Below are positions 1 through 12,400 of a stretch of DNA of 64,000 nt, piece after piece (within the stretch, counting starts at the first letter, position 1; each line of letters opens with the position of its first letter). The translations under genes and the position numbers were made by a program. This DNA is from Colius striatus (lineage: Eukaryota; Chordata; Aves; Coliiformes; Coliidae). The DNA is taken from contig NC_084773.1 of the NCBI RefSeq assembly GCF_028858725.1, positions 10,530,350 to 10,594,349 on the forward strand, written 5' to 3'. Below the pieces are notes generated by a model, which was given only the letters and a program-made list of their open reading frames with translations, did no database searches and was not told where the DNA came from.

Positions 1-2529
1 CATACAGGATGTTTGTGCAGGATTCCCTAACAGGCCTGAGGTTATAGCCCCAAAAGGTTGGTATTCAGGTCAAGTCTAGGGAGTAATATCAGCACAATAA
101 CTGTGTGCACTGCAAAAGAACTCACTACCCAGGTTCCCGTTGATTTGGATGCAATCACTTGGCAGAGGATGTTTGCTATTGCTGCATCTCCCAGCTCACA
201 GGCCCCTGTAGCTTCAGTAACTCTAGAGATACAGCTGATTACTCATAAGGAGCCCTGAAAGCTTGAAGCCAAGCCTGTGTTGCTCAAGCAGCATGTCCTT
301 CCATTGAAGTAACAGCTGAAATGTATTCAGGAGTCACATCCTGGTATCTCAAGACCCAACTCCATTCCTGACTTATTCTTCAGAGAGTCATTCACATAGG
401 TAGCTGTTTCCCAGCATCCATTACTTTGGACACTTCAGGTTTAGAGATCATAGGCACATTAGTGTTAAAAACTTACAGTATCTCTGCAAATCCCAAGCTT
501 AAGATGTACAGATGCTCTCATCCTGTGGCTGATGAAAATAGTGGGAATCCACAAACTTAGATACTGAGTTCACTTTTTCCTGAAGTACCTCAGTGCCTAG
601 AAGGAGCCCAAGGCTCAGTTAAGGTCAGGCTCTGGTTGTTTAGTTTTCAAAATAATCTGAGGCATTGAAGTGACAGAGGATTTATGTTCTTACAGCTCCA
701 AACCACAGAGACATTGGCCTACATGCCACAGAAAACATTGCCACAGAAAAGCATTGTTTCCTCATTCTAGCACCAGTAAACTGCATCTATATCATCATTG
801 CAGAGGATATGTGAAGGGTTCATCCGTTAAGCACATGGCCCTGAAGCTCCTGGGTGGACAATCCAAGCCACCTATCCAGGACTTATTTTCTCGTTTGTGT
901 CCTTGGTAAGGAGGTCTGCACAGAGAGCAGAGCTCTGCTGCTCTGCCTGGGCTGTGCTTATCCATTCCAGGTTCAGCTTTCCTGTGTGGATGAGCGAGAC
1001 AGTTTGTACCACCACTTATTACCAACATATGGTTCACAGCCCTGTCAACTACTGTCTGCAGAAGATATCTGTTTTCATGGAGAAGGCAGAAAGTCATCAC
1101 CACTCAGTTTTTGGAAACCATATAGAACAAACTACTTCTTTTGGATATCCTGCCTAACCCTGCCTGCTCTCCTTATCCTCTGGGATTTGAGACAACAGGC
1201 TGCAGAGACAGACACCCTCAGCTTTTACAGACAAACCTGTTTGATCCAGATCTGCTTAGAATCCCCACTTCTATTGGGATAAAAACAAAAGCAGATGCAG
1301 ATTAGAAAATCTGTTGTAGGTACAAGAGAGTGAATATGCAGAACGAGAAAGCTGACTGCCAAACACTAATGCTAAAGAATTTAAGCCCAAGGGCTTTATC
1401 CCAGGGAGGGACTGACAACCACAGAGCAGGGCCAGGCATCCTGGAAAGCTGCTAAAAACCACAGGAGAGAACTGCATTTGAGGATGTTGCTGCTTATCCC
1501 TTAAATTAGAATAGACATGTTCCTTAAATACAACGGACATGAACCCCCTCAGTGCCTCCTGCAGATGTAGGCGCCTGCTGCTACCCCCAGCCTGCTGGTG
1601 TAGGGCTGCCCATGTCTCGTTTACTCTGGGGGTAGAAAATATCCCCCCAGAATTCTTCCCCAGCTGACCCTCCCAACAACACAGTTGCTTGAGAGGATGG
1701 ATGGGTGAGTGCAGTGCCAGGTGGCTGCAATGGGAGCCTTTGGGCACCTCCTGCCATGGCCCTGGGCACAGGGCTGGTGCTGATGAAATGCTACGACCCT
1801 ATGCATGACACAGGCCTTTTGGGGAGGCTTTGAGCTAACACAAAAGCATCTCCCATGCAGGAGGAATTTCATGAGTCTGATGGGCCAGTGGCTAGCTATG
1901 CTGCAGCCTGGAGATGAGGGCATCATGCCCTGGAAGGCAAAACTCCCCCTTTGGGGAAACAGGACAGTTTCAGGACAGCACTGCTAAGGGTGGAATTGAG
2001 GATGTAGTGTCACTGGATCCAGAGGATGGAATCCCAAATGCCCAGAGCAGGGCACAAGTAGGTCCCAGCTGCAGGGAAACCCATAGGACTTGTAACCACA
2101 TATTTCTTTCTCCCAACTGCAGAGGCAAAAAGAGGTCTCTGCCCAACATAAACCCATTGCACACAACAGAGTTGTGTTGATTTACCCCGAGGACTCCCAG
2201 TGCATGGCCTACTCTCCAGTCCCTCTTGCCACAACGAGCTCTGCCATGCAGGAGGATGGTGGCTTTCAAGCCTGTGAGGGTGGGCGAAGAATCCATCTTC
2301 CCTGTCGTGGGTGCCTCAAGGCACTGCAGGACAAGGAACACGACAGGAGCTTCAAAGGCAGTGCTGGCTCCTGGCTGGAGGCGCGGGCACGTCGAGCAGC
2401 CAGCATCACCTCCAGCTTCACTTTTTGATTAATGTTCTTCCAAACTTTCTTTGGCTCCCTGCGCTCCCACTTTCTGTCACCCTTCTCATTACAGATGTAT
2501 CTTTGCATCGAGGAAAGTGGGAGGAAAAA
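1..2529. other. No gene recognised
   Basis: Moderate G+C sequence with several chance open frames of 60-160 codons on both strands. None shows known motifs, splice context or family resemblance. Confidence 0.5.
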
Positions 2530-3720
2530 TTGTTCTTTCAGGGTGACAGCTGAGCGAGGGCTATATTATTAAAGGTACCAATCATAGGTGCCGAGCTATC
2601 ATCGCACGATGAATGCACTTGTCAGGAGCCCGCGGCGGCCGGGGGAGGGAGGGAGGGAGAGAGGTGGCGGGACGGCGGCACTCGCTTCCCTGCGCCTCTC
2701 CTCCCGCCCCCCGCTCTCCCTCTCCTTTAACGTTGGCCACCTCGGCTCGCCTGAACTTGGACCTTCAGCGGCGACAATTTCTCTGGCCTCGACAGCACGA
2801 TTAATTTCTCCTGCCCTCGGCGGGGCCTCCGAGTGCGGTGGAAGTCCAGCTGGCCTGCTGCTGATAAGATGTACCTTTTGATTTGTTTTGTCTTTGATTG
2901 CCTTTTCTGTCACCTACAATGGCTGGCCGCCTGGAGACCTCCACATCGCCTGACTGACGGATCTATTTATCTATAGGCTGCTCCCCGGCTTCTCCTCCCC
3001 CTCGCTCCCCTCCTCCCCCAAACCACCACCTTGTACCACTGAAGTCCCAGTCTAATAGAAGCCGTGAAGGCTCATCCACCATAAAATACATCTGCCATCC
3101 TCCTTCTCTCCAAGATAAAAGCCTGTCAGTGTTACTTTCCAATTCCAGGCAGCTTGATTAATGGTGAAAAGCCACTGCAAGATCGACTTCTGTTTTTTAC
3201 AAGCGCTGTCAGGCGGCCCAGGGTTATGCGAAACACACACTCATAGAAAACAAAACAAAATGAGAAAAGGTTGGGTGGGGAGGGAGGAGAGGGATAGGAA
3301 GGAGGAGGCGAGGGTAACCAAATCATATTAGGCTCAAGACTAAATAAAATAGGAACCTGGAGCCATCAAATCCCTGTCAGCCGGGTGCAGAAATACGCAG
3401 CGCAGCTCATTGTACCAAGGCAAATTATGGCAATAATAAATCATTGTTGAAGGAAGATTGTTGATAATGGGTTTTTTTTTGGCTGGTGGCATTCAATAGG
3501 GGCCCTGGGACACCTGCCACTGGGCTGGGAGAGAGAGCACCGGCAGGTTATTAGCCTGTCACTCAGCCCTCCTCCCCTCAGCCCACAGGGATCACAGGGA
3601 GTGGGGCTGGGGTAAAAAGTCTGCAAAGAGAGATATTAAAAAATTAATTAGAGAGCAGAAATATTCCTACAGGGGAGGAAGAAAAGAAAAAAAAAGGGGG
3701 TCAAAGGAATTACATCACTC
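2530..3720. promoter_or_regulatory. Putative conserved enhancer-like block
   Basis: G+C-rich and A/T-rich motif clusters alternate in a way typical of developmental non-coding elements. Visible motifs include a MEF2-like CTATTTATCTATAG (2963-2976), GATAAG, several TGTCA/CTGTCA (MEIS-like) sites, TTGATTAATGG and CATTGTTG. No open frame here resembles a known protein. Conservation is inferred from texture only; an alternative is a CpG-rich promoter of an unrecognised transcript. Confidence 0.45.
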
Positions 3721-4181
3721 TTTGCAGTGCTCATTTTTGATAAAGAATATTTCGCAGTGGCCCAGCCTAGGACTGCTTCAACTGCTCCACTTCATCTGCC
3801 ACCAAGATGTGGCTGTCTCCAGGGTGAGATGCGACTGTCTGATGGACCAGAGTGACGTTTTGCACTCTGCAAAAGGCTGGGAAAATCCACAGCCTGAAAA
3901 AGAAAGTAGGGAATATTCCTGAACCACCAAGACCGGGCTTAGTCCTACAAGTGACGGCAGTGTGCGCAGGGCTGTGAGCACCATGATGTGGGATCCCGCC
4001 TGACCCGCGGCAGCTCCCACAGTGCAGAGTCTCACTGCTGTGCAGGGGGATTGTCCACTTCCAACAGGAACAAGGACTGCCCTCAGCTAAATCACCCACT
4101 GCAGTATCTCTGCATCTGCAGCAAGTCTCCCACCCAAGCTGATTAATCCCGACATTTCTCAGGTGACGAGGTCTGGCTGAG

Positions 4182-4267
4182 TCACAGAATCTTAAAGGTT
4201 GGAAGAGACCTCAAAAGATCATCCAGTCCAAGCCTCCTGCCAGAGCAGGACCACCTAGAGTAGATCA
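4182..4267 (-). mobile_element. CR1 LINE 3'-end fragment
   Basis: Reads TCACAGAATCTTAAAGGTTG then GAAGAGACCTC and GATCATCCAGTCCAAGC. This is the reverse complement of the conserved CR1 3' end of bird genomes. Only about 85 bp remain. Confidence 0.8.
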
Positions 4268-5865
4268 TAGAAGAAAGTGTAGATTGCCTAACAAAATAAA
4301 CCCACATCACCACTGCCACCTCATCAGCATGGGCTGAGCAAAAAATCACTTCTCTCAAACTGGAAGGTCAGGCTGACGGGCAGATCCCGACTTCCCTCCT
4401 GTGCAAGGACAAAGTTGGCAAGTAGTTGTGGTCTCCAGGGATTTCACACAGATAATGAACAGCAGAATTGGCAGTGGTGGTATGAAGACCCACAGGGAAA
4501 GGTGGAAATATGCTAAGAAGAGTCAAGAGGAAGCTGAACCAGAGAGAAGGAATAAACCCTCTGTGTAGTGGATGCAATGTGAGAGAAAGCAAGAGGAGAA
4601 ACAGAAGAGAGATGAGGTATTTGAAAGAAGGCTGTATATTACAAGAGAACAGAGATGGGAAAGAGACAGAGGAAGAGTAGAAAGGTGAAATGGAGAAGGC
4701 AAAAGAAAGGACTCTTGAGAGGATGCTGCAGGCTCCCTGGCAATGCTCTTCCCAGGAAGCTCAGGCCAGTAAAAGAAAAGAAAGTGTTTTAAAAAGAGCC
4801 TTGAGTATAGAAGCAAATCCACCAAAACCCCAGGCAGTGGTTTTACTTCACGTTCTGAATTAAATCATGTTTTCAGTTTGTATTAGAGAGACCTCCATGA
4901 CCACATGCTTTCCAAAGCAATGTGCACAGGGGACCTCAAATCCTGCACCCCCTTTTATCATGTTCTTTGCTCAAACAGCTTTGTTCTCCTCAATTATCTT
5001 ACTAGCCAAAAGCTGTCCCAATTCCCTCCCACCAGAGCCTCTCTCTGACACCTCATCCGCATGTCTGCAGCACAGAGCTGCATCATCCAACCGCCAGCCA
5101 TCGGGGCAGTGGGGATGGGACTGTGGCTGTGAGGAGGATGGTCTTTCCCCAGCAGGGGCACAGAGACACGTGGGGACAACAGCCCCATTGTCAGAGTGCC
5201 CCTTGATCTTCTCACCGCACATCCTGAGGATGAGAGAGCCTCAGCGAGAGTTGCTGGCAGGGCCTGCACCTGACCCCACACCACACGGATGTGAGGGATG
5301 GCCAGAGAGAGCTGACAGAAGCACCAGCAGGGCAGGGCAGAGCGGAGGCAGGGGAAGGAGCCAGAAGGAGCAGACAGGGCTGCAGCCACACACATGCAGA
5401 CATCACAGATGGCCTTTGCACCTGAGCACAAGACAGTGTTTCCACCTGGGTGAAGTTAAGCTACTCTGTTAGGTGTGGAAGTCATTAAGTGGACACATTC
5501 ACAGCCTGTGGAGATGACAGAGAGGCAGGGCCTCCCCATCCCACCCCAGTCCTGCCAGTAACCAGCCCAGGGGGCTGCACTGGAGGCAGCAGCTCTTCCC
5601 TCTGCCACAGCATTACCCCCGCTCAGGCATCTCCTTACTGCCCCTGCTCAGCAGCACCACTCGCACCTCACTTCCAAAGCTTCCTGCACCCAGAGCAGCT
5701 GCAGCTTCTGCAGTGCCAAGTATGGGGCTGAGTCCTTGGATCCAGCCAGATGTCCTCCCTGCCCACCTTCCCCAACAGCAGGACTGGGGTTCAGAAACAG
5801 AGAAAGCCCAATTTTTAAGATGAAGACACTTTGGAAGACATGGTAACGGCCTCTTGCACATGGTG

Positions 5866-5967
5866 ATTTTTAATGTTACTTCTCTATTTAATGCACATGT
5901 TAATGTACATTCTTAATGTATGCTCTACTTTTTAAGTGTTACTTCTGTAATTTTTAATGTTACTTCT
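5866..5967 (+). repeat. Degenerate TTAATGT-type repeat cluster
   Basis: The 18-mer ATTTTTAATGTTACTTCT occurs at 5866-5883 and again at 5950-5967. Related pieces (TTAATGTACAT, TTAATGTATG) lie between. The cluster ends just before a CR1 fragment. Confidence 0.8.
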
Positions 5968-5983
5968 GACACTTTTTTCTGTT

Positions 5984-6257
5984 GTCTCCAGTGGCAGCAC
6001 AAGGGGTAATGGACATGAGCTGGAACACAAAAAGTTCTCCTTAAACACAAGGAAAAGCTTCTTTGTTGTTGAGGTGAGGGAGCCCTGGCCCAGGCTGCCC
6101 AGGGTGGGTGTGGAAGCTCCTTCTCTGGAAGTTTCCAAACCCACCTGGACACGATCCTGTGTGACCTAATGGAGGGAAACCTGCTTTAGCAGGTGGTTGG
6201 GCTGGATGATCTCTAGAAGTCCCTTCCAACCCCTGCCAAACCGTGATTCTATGACTC
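5984..6257 (+). mobile_element. CR1 LINE 3'-end fragment
   Basis: Contains the CR1 3' region in forward orientation: GAGGTGAGGGAGCCCTGGCC, then GGTTGGGCTGGATGATCTC, TCCCTTCCAACCCCTGCC and the tail GTGATTCTATGACTCTG. About 275 bp, 5' truncated as is usual for CR1. Confidence 0.9.
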
Positions 6258-6340
6258 TGTATTCTGTTACTTGAAGAAAAATCATTCTATAACATAAAAG
6301 AGCATTTCAGTTTGAGTCAGTTTTAGTTTAAGGAGTAGTT

Positions 6341-6448
6341 AACTATAATTCTCATTTATTGCTGGCCAGTTTTACTCTCAATCCTTAACACTGCAACTAT
6401 AATTCTCATTTATTGCTGGTCAGTTTTACTCTCAGTCCTTAACACTGC
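6341..6448 (+). repeat. 54-bp tandem duplication (two copies)
   Basis: Two adjacent 54-bp units start at 6341 and 6395, each beginning AACTATAATTCTCATTTATT and ending CCTTAACACTGC. I see only two differences between them (GGCCAG/GGTCAG and TCAATC/TCAGTC), so the duplication is recent. It follows a CR1 tail by about 85 bases. Confidence 0.95.
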
Positions 6449-6459
6449 ACTCTGTTAAC

Positions 6460-9400
6460 CACATTACAATGAATCTATATTGAAATCTCACATCTTCATC
6501 CCCCCCCAATGTTTTAAAGAAGTTTCTTGTCTATCTGCATTATTATGTCTGGACTTAAGTTAAACTTCAGAGCCATCAGATATAACCTTATTTTCTGTAT
6601 GCACATTAGCAATATTGATGGTTTTTTATTTACAATATCTGATTGCTTCCTATTTTAGGGATAAAAGCATTAATTTCTCTGTCAGTGCAAGGATCTTTGC
6701 ACTCAATGACATTTCTAACATGGGCTGTATTTTAAACATGACTCAGTAAAAGAAATAACACACATTTCATAATGTTCCTGTGTTCCATGTGGGATCTAGG
6801 TGCACCCAACACTATTTTTCATTGTTAGAAAAGCAGGCAAAGTTTAACTCAAACAACAATTACAGGAGATATTTCAGTTTCTCCCCCTCCCCCATCAAGA
6901 ACCACAGGGATTTTCTTCCAGAAGTAAGATTTTCTCCACTCTTTAGTTGCCTTCATATAAAACCACACAGCTTCAACACCTCATACATTCAAACTCTGCA
7001 GACTCCTAAACTAGAACACAGGAGCAACTTGACCAGCTTTGCATGGAAGGCAGGGGAAGGCCGTGCAGGTGTGCCCCAGCTGCTGTGGCACCTTCCCTCC
7101 TCGCAGGGAGAGCAGCCCCTGTGCCAGCCCAACACCTCACGCTGTCGCTGCAGCCACAAACTCCCCTCTGGAGAGGCAGACGGAGATGGATGGCAGGAAC
7201 TGCCTGATCAATGGACCTTTTGTCCAACCCTTTATCACAAACAATAGGAACTGTAACAGTCCAAAATATATTTAGGTAAATGCTGGCAACTAGCAACCAA
7301 CTGCTGCCACAGAAGCCAAAAACAATCCTTTGGCATCAGAGAAACATCTTTTGTGGATCCCAAGTGGTGCCTGTCAGAACCCCCAGCCCAGCTTCAGCCT
7401 GTCCCTTCTTTTATTACCCCAAATGCTCTCCAGGTCTGAGAGCTGCCTGTAGGTTCCCAGACCACTGACCGTAGGAGCGATGTGCTCAAGCTCAGTATTA
7501 ATGTGAAGAACTATAGCAGCAGATTTATCGAATGGCTCTGGCTCCTCTGGACATCTGTATTGTACAACTTGGATACAGGTGATAGGCACCTAAGATTAGA
7601 GAGACTGATAACTGTATATTCCTAAAGGGTCCTGTCCTTCCAGATAGATTTTTTTTGGAGGATGAATTTGTGTTGTCCAATCCAGAAGGCAGGATCTTGC
7701 CAAGAGCATCCACACGTATCATCACTTGTCTTCAGAAATACCAGTCACCTTCCCTCACCTCGAGTCAGAGCAAGGAAACCCCATTCCACCCAGGCTGGGA
7801 CAGGAGGGAAGCAGTCATCAAATGCCAGTAAAAGGCCCATGGAACAGAGGAGAAAGTGAGAAAATGAAAAACATACATCCAGGGATTTCTAAACCTTTTC
7901 AGATAGAAGTAAAACAATTTCACATAAAGTCAAATGCCCTTGTAAGATGATGAGAACAAATTGTGAGAAGCTCATCTCATGTCCTTTAAAAGGTCATGCT
8001 GGACAAGCTCACAAAGCTCCCGTGCCCCATCTGACCTGGAGGCCAAGGGCATCAGAATCTTGTGCCCTCCAGCAGGCACCTGTGTGAACACAAATCTGAT
8101 CCACAGTGAAGAAAGGCCACCTCTGACCTCCACTGCCCACCTCTCTGGGTATTCATCCTGCTCCTGAAACCCCTTGGGTCTTCCTACTGCTTACAGAGGT
8201 ATTTGGCAAGAATCACGTCAGGCTCCTGCCAGAGGATTTACAAGAGAAAGGCAAAGCCAACCTGTCAGATCTGCACTTTACTGCTGCAGCAACAGCTCTG
8301 CTGGGTGATGGAACAAAGCAGCATCTTTCCAGATGACAGAGGTACCTGCTGAGAGGTCTCTGAGCTTGGGGATGCTGACTTGGAGCACCTGCACATGCAG
8401 GCACCAGCCTCATGGGTGGATGCTGGTATGAAAGAAGAGATGACTTTGTGAGGTCTTTAAGCTTTAACGTGCTTGTGCTTGTCTGACAGACTGTACAATA
8501 CCCACATATTCTGAAAATAGGGTGGTAGGCTCCTGCTCATGCTTAGGGCTATACATGGGACTGGCAGTTTTGATCTGGTTGGGTCTTCTGAAAGCATTTG
8601 TGAGAGATTACACATGAACCCCCTGGGTTAGCAGAATACTATCCACCATTCAAGGCAGCAGGTACCTTAAGGAGTGTTATTAGTAACAGAAGCACTCAGT
8701 GGAAGGAGATGCAAAATGCACAGCAGTGATCCATTATAGACTGCACCACTCTTCTCTGAGTGTCTTTCCCCATCCAAACGCTTCAGAGCATTTAACAAAT
8801 CCCAACATGAGAAAGGTGAAATCTAAGCAGCAGCCAGAGGGAGATGAGCAGATACTCCACCATAAGGTAACACAGCAACTCAGTGTCAGGGATGGAGGAT
8901 GTCCTTGCTCACCCTTTTCTCATGCCAATCCCCTCATAACAGCATCTTCCTGATGCTGCAGAGCCACAAGTTACTTTTCCAGCTATCAGAGTCCATCAGA
9001 CACAGATGGAAGCTTCCCAGGCACAAGCAGGTAACCAGTCGGTCAGTATCTGTCACCCAGAGCCCCTCACTCCCCCCACTCCAGCAGGAATCAGAGCACA
9101 GCTGAGCTCCTCAGGAGCTGAGATACACCCAGTGGACTGCAGGCAGATGGGAGAGTTTCCCTTCTTACCTCCTCCTCACCCAACTGTCAATGTAAATACT
9201 GGAGGATGCCAGCTCTCAGCAGGGATGTCCTGGCAAGCTACAGCCAAAGTAACAAATTCAATTATGTCCTATTCAATCCCTTCTTCCTCCCCTACTGCCC
9301 CATTCTCATGGACATGAGGTGCTCTGCTTTTTACCTTTGCTGTAGCACAGCAAAGAGGGAATGGGGGGAAAGGTATCAGGTATGAGTAGTCTAAGGGTCA

Positions 9401-12400
9401 CTTCCACAGCGGGACTGAAACTCTGTTATGAGCAATACCTGTTTTGTGCAAGAACCTTCCACCACACACCCACTCATGGAACACAAGAAAGTAGGGTGGA
9501 GGCTTTTACTCACATCTTTCAAGTTGTGGGCTGGAGCCTGGGCTAAATAATGATCCTTTCTCCCAATTTCTAGAGGGTGCTTCTACTTAATTATACACAT
9601 ATAAAGCTGCCTGGGCTGCAGCAATGTAACAGCCTTCATGCAATTTCATTATTTCTCTCATAACACCTTCTAGAACCCCGATAGCATCAATCTGTCACCT
9701 CTGCTTAGGGAGATGATCCAGCTTTGAGCTGATTTTATAGCAATTATTTTTAACAGCCAAAACCACAGAGAAATGGTTTTGTCTTCTCTTAGAGTAAACA
9801 TAAAGTGTTAAACGTGATGAATTGCAGGCACTCACAGCCCTGACCATCACTTAATGGACTATGCATAAAGGAAGCACTCTCTGGAGAAGTAAAGATATTC
9901 TACAAGGATGAAATAACATCAAGGCTGTGATCTCTCAGCAATTCTGAAAGAACAAAGGAAAACATGACCATGCTGGCACACAGACCACTTGATTCTCTGA
10001 CCCTCTTTTTCCTGCAGCCGTGAGCTCACTGCTGACACACTGATTTGGGGATTTAAGACAGAATGAAGTACACTATTAATAGCTGCTCAGAGTTATGTTT
10101 TAAAGACAATTGCTTTACATACATACATCTATGCAATTTGGATCTGCATTTCAGTTTCTATGGAGTTAATATTTCCTTCTAGTCCTTCAAGAAAGTCAAC
10201 ATTCATGGAGGAGGTCAGCACAGGGAGGGCACAGCACAGACGCTGCTTGAGTCAGGACTCTTGCAGTGACCAGTTGTATGACTGGGGCAAGTCCTGCCCT
10301 TCACTACACCATTTAAAATGGTTTTTTAATTGAGACTGTACAATCTCTGGAGCCAAAAAAACCCATCTCTCTCGTGCTGTAATCACAGTCAATTCCTGCA
10401 ATACAGCTCAAAATCCACTTCATAAAAAAGGAAACACTTCTGGTTTATTTGCTCTACAACCAGAACTCTTTTCTTTCCACACATGAGGTATTCCATCACC
10501 ATTCCAGTGTAAAGGATCCTGTAAGGTTCCAGCTATCCACTACAAAAAGGCAGATACAACTGTTTAAAGTTAAATAAAAATGACACCAATGTACCTCCAT
10601 TGCAGCAAGTTGTGTCAGACCCCCTGGCTTGTGCTACTGTGTTCCACCATTAAATTAGATAAGCCTTATCCCAAGTGTTGGCTTGCTTCCACTAGCTTGT
10701 GCTGCTTAAGAAATGGAAGGCACTGAGATAAGAAGCAGCTCTTTTCTACCTACCTAAAGAAGTGAAATCCTCCCCCTCTGTAAATCTCTTCTACTTTCAA
10801 GAGTGACTCAAAGCAAGAGGGGCCAGGTTAAAAAAAATGTTGTTCTTTTAAGTTAAAAGTCACCAGTTCAAGCTCCATCCTCACATGTCTGAGATAAATT
10901 AGTTCTTTATCTAAGCAATTTTAACAAACACATTTCCCAATCTTACAAGTTTCTACATTTGCAGAACACAAAGAAACTCTGTACAGTGGAAAGGGAACCC
11001 CAGGTCAGGCTGAGATACCAAAGTTAAACAAAACGTTGACTTACAGAAGTTCACGGGTATTCTGGGCTTTCCCCTACCAGGCAGACCTGGTAGGAGCTTT
11101 CCCTTTGCATTTCTAATCACCATCCCCATCAGCACAATGCACTCACCATTTGTTGTCAGCAGCCTTCAAAATCCTGGGATCTCTCATCCTAACTACAGAC
11201 ACATTGTACTACTATGTCCTGACTGCACAAGGACACATCTCCTCCCTGCATCGGCTCCTGGTTACTTCTTCCCAACATCCCTTCCTGGAACTATGGTTTC
11301 TCCCTGCCTGCCCACCAGTTACTCTGCAATCCCAAATCATTGTTTAAGCAGCTACACTTGTGGTCAGGGGCAGCCCTTGCTCTAGATGCATTAGGCATAG
11401 TTCTGTAGCCTTTGGGAACCCAGCAGCAGTAACAATTCCTTGTTCTCGCATTGCCAAAAGATAAAGCTACTTAAACCACAATGAAATTCACACTTCCATA
11501 GTGGGTTAATCACAAAAAATGTTCTGCTCAGTGTTTCCTGCATGTCTGGTCTGCCTTTTTCTTTTATAAAGCTTCACATCAAAGGTGTACAGAAGGGACA
11601 CATCAGAGCTGTAAAGTGGAAAACATTCATCTCAGATTTCAGATAGCCAATATTCCCACAAACAGCGCTCACCCCATCTCTTGGAATTATCCACTTCAGC
11701 CTTAATATAGAAACAGGAGAATCTGGGGTTTCTGTGTGCCATGGGGCCTGGCTTTCTTCAAAGCAACAAAACAAAAATTCTGAAAGAGCTTTTAAAAGAT
11801 GTATACCCAAGCTGTTCTGCTGTTTCATATGTCCCCTCTGTTTTAAGCTCTCAGGTATTCATATTGCTGCACAATTGACTGGCCCAGTCTTCTTGTTCTC
11901 CAACAAGAAATATTTGTGAGCAGACATCCCATCTCTGACCTTGACAGCCCGCTCTGTGATGACAAAGTGTATCATGTCTGTGCTCACTCAGCCTCCAGCC
12001 CAGCTGCCAAAGGAGGTGCCAATCGTCAGGGTATTTCCTTTCTGCCAGGCACTGCCAGCTTGGCCAGCATCACATTGGCAATAGCCAGAGGGCTGCTAGA
12101 ACCTGGCCCACAGCAGAGTTTCCATTTTAGCAGATCCATCCTGTAACATAAAATAGCAGCTTAAAGCCTGGCTGACTAATTACAGCCTCATCTTAGAATA
12201 TTGTGTTTTTAAATGCTTCTTTGTTTTCTTTCCAATCCATAGACTGTCTCAGTCTAGGCTTAAATTGTGGAGCAATATTCAGCAGACTAAGTGGCTGTGG
12301 CAGCAACTGCCCCACGACACCTGGCGTGCTTGATAAAGCTCAGAAAATGCTGTAGCCCCTCTAGAGAAGATGGACACTGGGCACTTCAGCTTCAGCTTAA

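Noticed and set aside
4867-5472. 201-codon plus-strand open frame
   Set aside because: No recognisable motif or family. Overlapping open frames of similar quality occur on the opposite strand, and composition is not coding-like.
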